A stretch of DNA of 64,000 bases. Origin: Auanema rhodensis. Its lineage: Eukaryota > Nematoda > Chromadorea > Rhabditida > Rhabditidae. Under the pieces are notes generated by a model. The model searched no databases. It saw nothing but the letters and a program-made list of their open reading frames with translations, and was not told the origin of the DNA. The stretch is taken from assembly GCA_964057225.1 (NCBI GenBank), contig OZ059895.1, positions 23,818,688 through 23,882,687 of the forward strand, in the 5' to 3' direction. Positions 53,324 to 63,707 of the stretch are shown here, piece by piece (the stretch's first letter is position 1; each line of letters begins with the position of its first letter). The position numbers were made by a program, and so were the translations under genes.

Positions 53324-55259
53324 GGTTCATGGTAACCATGACTTTGAAATTTACGTGAACTTTAATTTATGCTAATTAAATGTACACGTGATGTGCACTT
53401 GGTATGTAACTCGCTTCACGTGAAAGATAAAGAGATGCGGTTTTCAAAATTAGATTTCCCATGTCCATATTAGTCTAAAAACAAATTTTTATTGTTATTG
53501 GTTCATGGTAACCATGACTTTGAAATTTACGTGAACTTTAATTTATGCTAATTAAATGTACACGTGATGTGCACTTGGTATGTAACTCGCTTCACGTGAA
53601 AGATAAAGAGATGCGGTTTTCAAAATTAGATTCCCCATGTCCATATTAGTCGAAAAACAAATTTTTATTGATATTGGTTCATGGTAACCATGACTTTGAA
53701 ATTTACGTGAACTTTAATTTATGCTAATTAAATGTACACGTGATGTGCACTTGGTATGTAACTCGCTTCACGTGAAAGATAAAGAGATGCGGTTTTCAAA
53801 ATTAGATTCCCCATGTCCATATTAGTCTAAAAACAAATTTTTATTGATATTGGTTCATGGTAACCATGACTTTGAAATTTACGTGAACTTTAATTTATGC
53901 TAATTAAATGTACACGTGATGTGCACTTGGTATGTAACTCGCTTCACGTGAAAGATGAAGAGATGCGGTTTTCAAAATTAGATTCCCCATGTCCATATTA
54001 GTCTAAAAACAAATTTTTATTGATATTGGTTCATGGTAACCATGACTTTGAAATTTACGTGAACTTTAATTTATGCTAATTAAATGTACACGTGATGTGC
54101 ACTTGGTATGTAACTCGCTTCACGTGAAAGATAAAGAGATGCGGTTCTCAAAATTAGATTCCCCATGTCCATATTAGTCTAAAAACAAATTTTTTTTGAT
54201 ATTGCTTCATGGTAACCATGACTTTGAAATTTACGTGAACTTTAATTTATGCTAATTAAATGTACACGTGATGTGCACTTGGTATGTAACTCGCTTCACG
54301 TGAAAGATAAAGAGATGCGGTTTTCAAAATTAGATTCCCCATGTCCATATTAGTCTAAAAACAAATTTTTATTGATATTGGTTCATGGTAACCATGACTT
54401 TGAATTTTACGTGAACTTTAATTTATGCTAATTAAATGTACACGTGATGTGCACTTGGTATGTAACTCGCTTCACGTAAAAGATAAAGAAATGCGGTTTT
54501 CAAAATTAGATTCCCCATGTCCATATTAGTCTAAAAACAAATTTTTATTGATATTGGTTCATGGTAACCATGACTTTGAAATTTAGGTGAACTTTAATTT
54601 ATGCTAATTAAATGTACACGTGATGTGCACTTGGTATGTAACTCGCTTCACGTGAAAGATAAAGAGATGCGGTTTTCAAAATTAGATTTCCCATGTCCAT
54701 ATTAGTCTAAAAACAAATTTTTATTGTTATTGGTTCATGGTAACCATGACTTTGAAATTTACGTGAACTTTAATTTATGCTAATTAAATGTACACGTGAT
54801 GTGCACTTGGTATGTAACTCGCTTCACGTGAAAGATAAAGAGATGCGGTTTTCAAAATTAGATTCCCCATGTCCATATTAGTCTAAAAACAAATTTTTAT
54901 TGATATTGGTTCATGGTAACCATGACTTTGAAATTTACGTGAACTTTAATTTATGCTAATTAAATGTACACGTGATGTGCACTTGGTATGTAACTCGCTT
55001 GACGTGAAAGATAAAGAGATGCGGTTTTCAAAATTAGATTCCCCATGTCCATATTAGTCTAAAAACAAATTTTTATTGATATTAGTTCATGGTAACCATG
55101 ACTTTGAAATTTACGTGAACTTTAATTTATGCTAATTAAATGTACACGTGATGTGCACTTGGTATGTAACTCGCTTCACGTGAAAGATAAAGAGATGCGG
55201 TTTTCAAAATTAGATTCCCCATGTCCATATTAGTCTAAAAACAAATTTTTATTGATATT
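53324..55259 (+). repeat. 11-monomer HOR, copy 1 (1,936 bp)
   Basis: Order: 1 ATTTCCC with GTTATTG (p134 c>t, p172 a>t); 2 GTCGAAA; 3 T; 4 GATGAAG; 5 GGTTCTC; 6 C head; 7 p26 a>t with CGTAAAAG and AGAAATG (p111 g>a); 8 ATTTCCC with GTTATTG; 9 T; 10 CTTGACG (p94 c>g); 11 A head. Positions 1 and 8 share the same bar code, which provides a register for unequal exchange. Private changes: TTTAGGTGA near 54587 and a T-run near 54195. Confidence 0.9.
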
Positions 55260-56667
55260 GGTTCATGGTAACCATGACTTTGAAATTTACGTGAACTTTA
55301 ATTTATGCTAATTAAATGTACACGTGATGTGCACTTGGTATGTAACTCGCTTCACGTGAAAGATAAAGAGATGCGGTTTTCAAAATTAGATTTCCCATGT
55401 CCATATTAGTCTAAAAACAAATTTTTATTGTTATTGGTTCATGGTAACCATGACTTTGAAATTTACGTGAACTTTAATTTATGCTAATTAAATGTACACG
55501 TGATGTGCACTTGGTATGTAACTCGCTTCACGTGAAAGATAAAGAGATGCGGTTTTCAAAATTAGATTCCCCATGTCCATATTAGTCGAAAAACAAATTT
55601 TTATTGATATTGGTTCATGGTAACCATGACTTTGAAATTTACGTGAACTTTAATTTATGCTAATTAAATGTACACGTGATGTGCACTTGGTATGTAACTC
55701 GCTTCACGTGAAAGATAAAGAGATGCGGTTTTCAAAATTAGATTCCCCATGTCCATATTAGTCTAAAAACAAATTTTTATTGATATTGGTTCATGGTAAC
55801 CATGACTTTGAAATTTACGTGAACTTTAATTTATGCTAATTAAATGTACACGTGATGTGCACTTGGTATGTAACTCGCTTCACGTGAAAGATGAAGAGAT
55901 GCGGTTTTCAAAATTAGATTCCCCATGTCCATATTAGTCTAAAAACAAATTTTTATTGATATTGGTTCATGGTAACCATGACTTTGAAATTTACGTGAAC
56001 TTTAATTTATGCTAATTAAATGTACACGTGATGTGCACTTGGTATGTAACTCGCTTCACGTGAAAGATAAAGAGATGCGGTTCTCAAAATTAGATTCCCC
56101 ATGTCCATATTAGTCTAAAAACAAATTTTTATTGATATTGCTTCATGGTAACCATGACTTTGAAATTTACGTGAACTTTAATTTATGCTAATTAAATGTA
56201 CACGTGATGTGCACTTGGTATGTAACTCGCTTCACGTGAAAGATAAAGAGATGCGGTTTTCAAAATTAGATTCCCCATGTCCATATTAGTCTAAAAACAA
56301 ATTTTTATTGATATTGGTTCATGGTAACCATGACTTTGAATTTTACGTGAACTTTAATTTATGCTAATTAAATGTACACGTGATGTGCACTTGGTATGTA
56401 ACTCGCTTCACGTAAAAGATAAAGAAATGCGGTTTTCAAAATTAGATTCCCCATGTCCATATTAGTCTAAAAACAAATTTTTATTGATATTGGTTCATGG
56501 TAACCATGACTTTGAAATTTACGTGAACTTTAATTTATGCTAATTAAATGTACACGTGATGTGCACTTGGTATGTAACTCGCTTCACGTGAAAGATAAAG
56601 AGATGCGGTTTTCAAAATTAGATTTCCCATGTCCATATTAGTCTAAAAACAAATTTTTATTGTTATT
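55260..56667 (+). repeat. 11-monomer HOR, copy 2, first eight units only
   Basis: Units 1 to 8 of the 11-mer are present with all markers. After unit 8 (ATTTCCC, GTTATTG at 56492) the series leaves the HOR: the next monomer has GAAATATAAAG and belongs with the 5-mer family. The exit is at the duplicated ATTTCCC unit. Confidence 0.88.
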
Positions 56668-57371
56668 GGTTCATGGTAACCATGACTTTGAAATTTACGT
56701 GAACTTTAATTTATGCTAATTAAATGTACACGTGATGTGCACTTGGTATGTAACTCGCTTCACGTGAAATATAAAGAGATGCGGTTTTCAAAATTAGATT
56801 CCCCATGTCCATATTAGTCTAAAAACAAATTTTTATTGATATTGGTGCATGGTAACCATGACTTTGAAATTTACGTGAACTTTAATTTATGCTAATTAAA
56901 TGTACACGTGATGTGCACTTGGTATGTAACTCGCTTCACGTGAAAGATAAAGAGATGCGGTTTTCAAAATTAGATTCCCCATGTCCATATTAGTCTAAAA
57001 ACAAATTTTTGTTGATATTAGTTCATGGTAACCATGACTTTGAAATTTACGTGAACTTTAATTTATGCTAATTAAATGTACACGTGATGTGCACTTGGTA
57101 TGTAACTCGCTTCACGTGAAAGATAAAGAGATGCGGTTTTCAAAATTAGATTCCCCATGTCCATATTAGTCTAAAAACAAATTTTTATTGATATTGGTTC
57201 ATGGTAACCATGACTTTGAAATTTACGTGAACTTTAATTTATGCTAATTAAATGTACACGTGATGTGCACTTGGTATGTAACTCGCTTCACGTGAAAGAT
57301 AAAGAGATGCGGTTTTCAAAATTAGATTCCCCATGTCCATATTATTCTAAAAACAAATTTTTATTGATATT
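56668..57371 (+). repeat. Four linker monomers, including the one that loses the p149 stop
   Basis: Order: T with GAAATATAAAG; G with TTTTGTTGATATTA; A; T with TATTATTCTAA. The last change (p150 g>t, near 57345) converts a TAG stop to TAT in one frame. That opens a 60-codon frame at 57241-57423 with no sign of being a gene. Confidence 0.8.
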
Positions 57372-59483
57372 GGTTAATGGTAACCATGACTTTGAAATTT
57401 ACGTGAACTTTAATTTATGCTAATTAAATGTACACGTGATGTGCACTTGATATGTAACTCGCTTCACGTGAAAGATAAAGAGATGCGGTTTTCAAAATTA
57501 GATTCCCCATGTCCATATTAGTCTAAAAACAAATTTTTATTGATATTGGTGCATGGTAACCATGACTTTGAAATTTACGTGAACTTTAATTTATGCTAAT
57601 TAAATGTACACGTGATGTGCACTTGGTATGTAACTCGCTTCACGTGAAAGATAAAGAGATGCGGTTTTCAAAATTAGATTCCCCATGTCCATATTAGTCT
57701 AAAAACAGATTTTTATTGATATTGGTGCATGGTAACCATGACTTTGAAATTTACGTGAACTTTAATTTATGCTAATTAAATGTACACGTGATGTGCACTT
57801 GGTATGTAACTCGCTTCACGTGAAAGATAAAGAGATGCGGTTTTCAAAATTAGATTCCCCATGTACATATTAGTCTAAAAACAAATTTTTATTGATATTG
57901 GTTCATGGTAACCATGACTTTGAAATTTACGTGAACTTTAATTTATGCTAATTAAATGTACACGTGATGTGCACTTGGTATGTAACTCGCTTCACGTGGA
58001 AGATAAAGAGATGCGGTTTTCAAAATTAGATTCCCCATGTCCATATTAGTCTAAAAACAAATTTTTATTGATATTGGTGCATGGTAACCATGACTTTGAA
58101 ATTTACGTGAACTTTAATTTATGCTAATTAAATGTACACGTGATGTGCACTTGGTATGTAACTCGCTTCACGTGAAAGATAAAGAGATGCGGTTTTCAAA
58201 ATTAGATTCCCCATGTCCATATTAGTCTAAAAACAAATTTTTATTGATATTGGTTCATGGTAACCATGACTTTGAAATTTACGTGAACTTTAATTTATGC
58301 TAATTAAATGTACACGTGATGTGCACTTGGTATGTAACTCGCTTCACGTGAAATATAAAGAGATGCGGTTTTCAAAATTAGATTCCCCATGTCCATATTA
58401 GTCTAAAAACAAATTTTTATTGATATTGGTGCATGGTAACCATGACTTTGAAATTTACGTGAACTTTAATTTATGCTAATTAAATGTACACGTGATGTGC
58501 ACTTGGTATGTAACTCGCTTCACGTGAAAGATAAAGAGATGCGGTTTTCAAAATTAGATTCCTCATGTCCATATTAGTCTAAAAACAAATTTTTATTGAT
58601 ATTGGTGCATGGTAACCATGACTTTGAAATTTACGTGAACTTTAATTTATGCTAATTAAATGTACACGTGATGTGCACTTGGTATGTAACTCGCTTCACG
58701 TGAAAGATAAAGAGATGCGGTTTTCAAAATTAGATTCCCCATGTACATATTAGTCTAAAAACAAATTTTTATTGATATTGGTTCATGGTAACCATGACTT
58801 TGAAATTTACGTGAACTTTAATTTATGCTAATTAAATGTACACGTGATGTGCACTTGGTATGTAACTCGCTTCACGTGGAAGATAAAGAGATGCGGTTTT
58901 CAAAATTAGATTCCCCATGTCCATATTAGTCTAAAAACAAATTTTTATTGATATTGGTGCATGGTAACCATGACTTTGAAATTTACGTGAACTTTAATTT
59001 ATGCTAATTAAATGTACACGTGATGTGCACTTGGTATGTAACTCGCTTCACGTGAAAGATAAAGAGATGCGGTTTTCAAAATTAGATTCCCCATGTCCAT
59101 ATTAGTCTAAAAACAAATTTTTATTGATATTGGTTCATGGTAACCATGACTTTGAAATTTACGTGAACTTTAATTTATGCTAATTAAATGTACACGTGAT
59201 GTGCACTTGGTATGTAACTCGCTTCACGTGAAATATAAAGAGATGCGGTTTTCAAAATTAGATTCCCCATGTCCATATTAGTCTAAAAACAAATTTTTAT
59301 TGATATTGGTGCATGGTAACCATGACTTTGAAATTTACGTGAACTTTAATTTATGCTAATTAAATGTACACGTGATGTGCACTTGGTATGTAACTCGCTC
59401 CACGTGAAAGATAAAGAGATGCGGTTTTCAAAATTAGATTCCCCATGTCCATATTAGTCTAAAAACAAATTTTTATTGATATT
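57372..59483 (+). repeat. Marker monomer, CAGATTT unit and 5-mer HOR, two copies (57724, 58604)
   Basis: The GGTTAATGG/CTTGATATG monomer at 57372 and the four that follow match 47692-48571 at a distance of 9,680 bp (55 monomers). Two 880-bp 5-mers then read G with GTACAT; T with GTGGAAG; G; T with GAAATATAAAG; G. The final G unit has CCTCATG in copy 1 and CCCCATG with CGCTCCACG in copy 2. The p103 unit replaces a G unit of the left-hand block. Confidence 0.85.
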
Positions 59484-61595
59484 GGTTCATGGTAACCATG
59501 ACTTTGAATTTTACGTGAACTTTAATTTATGCTAATTAAATGTACACGTATTGTGCACTTGGTATGTAACTCGCTTCACGTAAAAGATAAAGAAATGCGG
59601 TTTTCAAAATTAGATTCCCCATGTCCATATTAGTCTAAAAACAAATTTTTATTGATATTGGTTCATGGTAACCATGACTTTGAAATTTATGTGAACTTTA
59701 ATTTATGCTAATTAAATGTACACGTGATGTGCACTTGGTATGTAACTCGCTTCACGTGAAAGATAAAGAGATGCGGTTTTCAAAATTAGATTTCCCATGT
59801 CCATATTAGTCTAAAAACAAATTTTTATTGTTATTGGTTCATGGTAACCATGACTTTGAAATTTACGTGAACTTTAATTTATGCTAATTAAATGTACACG
59901 TGATGTGCACTTGGTATGTAACTCGCTTCACGTGAAAGATAAAGAGATGCGGTTTTCAAAATTAGATTCCCCATGTCCATATTAGTCGAAAAACAAATTT
60001 TTATTGATATTGGTTCATGGTAACCATGACTTTGAAATTTACGTGAACTTTAATTTATGCTGATTAAATGTACACGTGATGTGCACTTGGTATGTAACTC
60101 GCTTCACGTGAAAGATAAAGAGATGCGGTTTTCAAAATTAGATTCCCCATGTCCATATTAGTCTAAAAACAAATTTTTATTGATATTGGTTCATGGTAAC
60201 CATGACTTTGAAATTTACGTGAACTTTAATTTATGCTAATTAAATGTACACGTGATGTGCACTTGGTATGTAACTCGCTTCACGTGAAAGATGAAGAGAT
60301 GCGGTTTTCAAAATTAGATTCCCCATGTCCATATTAGTCTAAAAACAAATTTTTATTGATATTGGTTCATGGTAACCATGACTTTGAAATTTACGTGAAC
60401 TTTAATTTATGCTAATTAAATGTACACGTGATGTGCACTTGGTATGTAACTCGCTTCACGTGAAAGATAAAGAGATGCGGTTCTCAAAATTAGATTCCCC
60501 ATGTCCATATTAGTCTAAAAACAAATTTTTATTGATATTGCTTCATGGTAACCATGACTTTGAAATTTACGTGAACTTTAATTTATGCTAATTAAATGTA
60601 CACGTGATGTGCACTTGGTATGTAACTCGCTTCACGTGAAAGATAAAGAGATGCGGTTTTCAAAATTAGATTCCCCATGTCCATATTAGTCTAAAAACAA
60701 ATTTTTATTGATATTGGTTCGTGGTAACCATGACTTTGAATTTTACGTGAACTTTAATTTATGCTAATTAAATGTACACGTGATGTGCACTTGGTATGTA
60801 ACTCGCTTCACGTAAAAGATAAAGAAATGCGGTTTTCAAAATTAGATTCCCCATGTCCATATTAGTCTAAAAACAAATTTTTATTGATATTGGTTCATGG
60901 TAACCATGACTTTGAAATTTACGTGAACTTTAATTTATGCTAATTAAATGTACACGTGATGTGCACTTGGTATGTAACTCGCTTCACGTGAAAGATAAAG
61001 AGATGCGGTTTTCAAAATTAGATTTCCCATGTCCATATTAGTCTAAAAACAAATTTTTATTGTTATTGGTTCATGGTAACCATGACTTTGAAATTTACGT
61101 GAACTTTAATTTATGCTAATTAAATGTACACGTGATGTGCACTTGGTATGTAACTCGCTTCACGTGAAAGATAAAGAGATGCGGTTTTCAAAATTAGATT
61201 CCCCATGTCCATATTAGTCTAAAAACAAATTTTTATTGATATTGGTTCATGGTAACCATGACTTTGAAATTTACGTGAACTTTAATTTATGCTAATTAAA
61301 TGTACACGTGATGTGCACTTGGTATGTAACTCGCTTGACGTGAAAGATAAAGAGATGCGGTTTTCAAAATTAGATTCCCCATGTCCATATTAGTCTAAAA
61401 ACAAATTTTTATTGATATTAGTTCATGGTAACCATGACTTTGAAATTTACGTGAACTTTAATTTATGCTAATTAAATGTACACGTGATGTGCACTTGGTA
61501 TGTAACTCGCTTCACGTGAAAGATAAAGAGATGCGGTTTTCAAAATTAGATTCCCCATGTCCATATTAGTCTAAAAACAAATTTTTATTGATATT
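59484..61595 (+). repeat. 11-monomer HOR, copy 3, preceded by a unit-7 monomer
   Basis: The monomer at 59484 is unit 7 (p26 a>t, CGTAAAAG, AGAAATG) with a private CGTATTG. The next, at 59660, carries the ATTTCCC/GTTATTG code shared by units 1 and 8, and is followed by unit 2. The array therefore entered as unit 7-8 and continued as unit 1-2. Units 1 to 11 then run from 59660 to 61595. Private changes: TTTATGTGA at 59688, CTGATT at 60062 and GTTCGTGG at 60721. Confidence 0.88.
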
Positions 61596-63531
61596 GGTTC
61601 ATGGTAACCATGACTTTGAAATTTACGTGAACTTTAATTTATGCTAATTAAATGTACACGTGATGTGCACTTGGTATGTAACTCGCTTCACGTGAAAGAT
61701 AAAGAGATGCGGTTTTCAAAATTAGATTTCCCATGTCCATATTAGTCTAAAAACAAATTTTTATTGTTATTGGTTCATGGTAACCATGACTTTGAAATTT
61801 ACGTGAACTTTAATTTATGCTAATTAAATGTACACGTGATGTGCACTTGGTATGTAACTCGCTTCACGTGAAAGATAAAGAGATGCGGTTTTCAAAATTA
61901 GATTCCCCATGTCCATATTAGTCGAAAAACAAATTTTTATTGATATTGGTTCATGGTAACCATGACTTTGAAATTTACGTGAACTTTAATTTATGCTAAT
62001 TAAATGTACACGTGATGTGCACTTGGTATGTAACTCGCTTCACGTGAAAGATAAAGAGATGCGGTTTTCAAAATTAGATTCCCCATGTCCATATTAGTCT
62101 AAAAACAAATTTTTATTGATATTGGTTCATGGTAACCATGACTTTGAAATTTACGTGAACTTTAATTTATGCTAATTAAATGTACACGTGATGTGCACTT
62201 GGTATGTAACTCGCTTCACGTGAAAGATGAAGAGATGCGGTTTTCAAAAATAGATTCCCCATGTCCATATTAGTCTAAAAACAAATTTTTATTGATATTG
62301 GTTCATGGTAACCATGACTTTGAAATTTACGTGAACTTTAATTTATGCTAATTAAATGTACACGTGATGTGCACTTGGTATGTAACTCGCTTCACGTGAA
62401 AGATAAAGAGATGCGGTTCTCAAAATTAGATTCCCCATGTCCATATTAGTCTAAAAACAAATTTTTATTGATATTGCTTCATGGTAACCATGACTTTGAA
62501 ATTTACGTGAACTTTAATTTATGCTAATTAAATGTACACGTGATGTGCACTTGGTATGTAACTCGCTTCACGTGAAAGATAAAGAGATGCGGTTTTCAAA
62601 ATTAGATTCCCCATGTCCATATTAGTCTAAAAACAAATTTTTATTGATATTGGTTCATGGTAACCATGACTTTGAATTTTACGTGAACTTTAATTTATGC
62701 TAATTAAATGTACACGTGATGTGCACTTGGTATGTAACTCGCTTCACGTAAAAGATAAAGAAATGCGGTTTTCAAAATTAGATTCCCCATGTCCATATTA
62801 GTCTAAAAACAAATTTTTATTGATATTGGTTCATGGTAACCATGACTTTGAAATTTACGTGAACTTTAATTTATGCTAATTAAATGTACACGTGATGTGC
62901 ACTTGGTATGTAACTCGCTTCACGTGAAAGATAAAGAGATGCGGTTTTCAAAATTAGATTTCCCATGTCCATATTAGTCTAAAAACAAATTTTTATTGTT
63001 ATTGGTTCATGGTAACCATGACTTTGAAATTTACGTGAACTTTAATTTATGCTAATTAAATGTACACGTGATGTGCACTTGGTATGTAACTCGCTTCACG
63101 TGAAAGATAAAGAGATGCGGTTTTCAAAATTAGATTCCCCATGTCCATATTAGTCTAAAAACAAATTTTTATTGATATTGGTTCATGGTAACCATGACTT
63201 TGAAATTTACGTGAACTTTAATTTATGCTAATTAAATGTACACGTGATGTGCACTTGGTATGTAACTCGCTTGACGTGAAAGATAAAGAGATGCGGTTTT
63301 CAAAATTAGATTCCCCATGTCCATATTAGTCTAAAAACAAATTTTTATTGATATTAGTTCATGGTAACCATGACTTTGAAATTTACGTGAACTTTAATTT
63401 ATGCTAATTAAATGTACACGTGATGTGCACTTGGTATGTAACTCGCTTCACGTGAAAGATAAAGAGATGCGGTTTTCAAAATTAGATTCCCCATGTCCAT
63501 ATTAGTCTAAAAACAAATTTTTATTGATATT
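61596..63531 (+). repeat. 11-monomer HOR, copy 4 (1,936 bp)
   Basis: All eleven units follow in order with the same markers as copies 1 and 3, at an offset of 1,936 bp from copy 3. Unit 4 (62124) has a private AAAAATAGATT. Unit 10 with CTTGACG is at 63180 and the A head at 63356. Confidence 0.9.
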
Positions 63532-63707
63532 GGTTCATGGTAACCATGACTTTGAAATTTACGTGAACTTTAATTTATGCTAATTAAATGTACACGTGAT
63601 GTGCACTTGGTATGTAACTCGCTTCACGTGAAAGATAAAGAAATGCGGTTTTCAAAATTAGATTCCCCATGTCCATATTAGTCTAAAAACAAATTTTTAT
63701 TGATATT
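63532..63707 (+). repeat. Extra hybrid monomer: normal left part, unit-7 right part
   Basis: This unit is not expected between unit 11 and unit 1. It has the consensus at p26 and p99 but the unit-7 marker AGAAATG at p111. Unit 7 elsewhere carries all three changes. The monomer therefore looks like a join between the left part of an ordinary T monomer and the right part of unit 7, with the switch between 63630 and 63642. Confidence 0.8.

Noticed and set aside
57241-57423. Open reading frame of 60 codons
   Set aside because: It exists only because one monomer has p150 g>t, which removes a TAG. The rest is ordinary satellite sequence shared by hundreds of copies that do not code, and there is no codon bias or conserved product.
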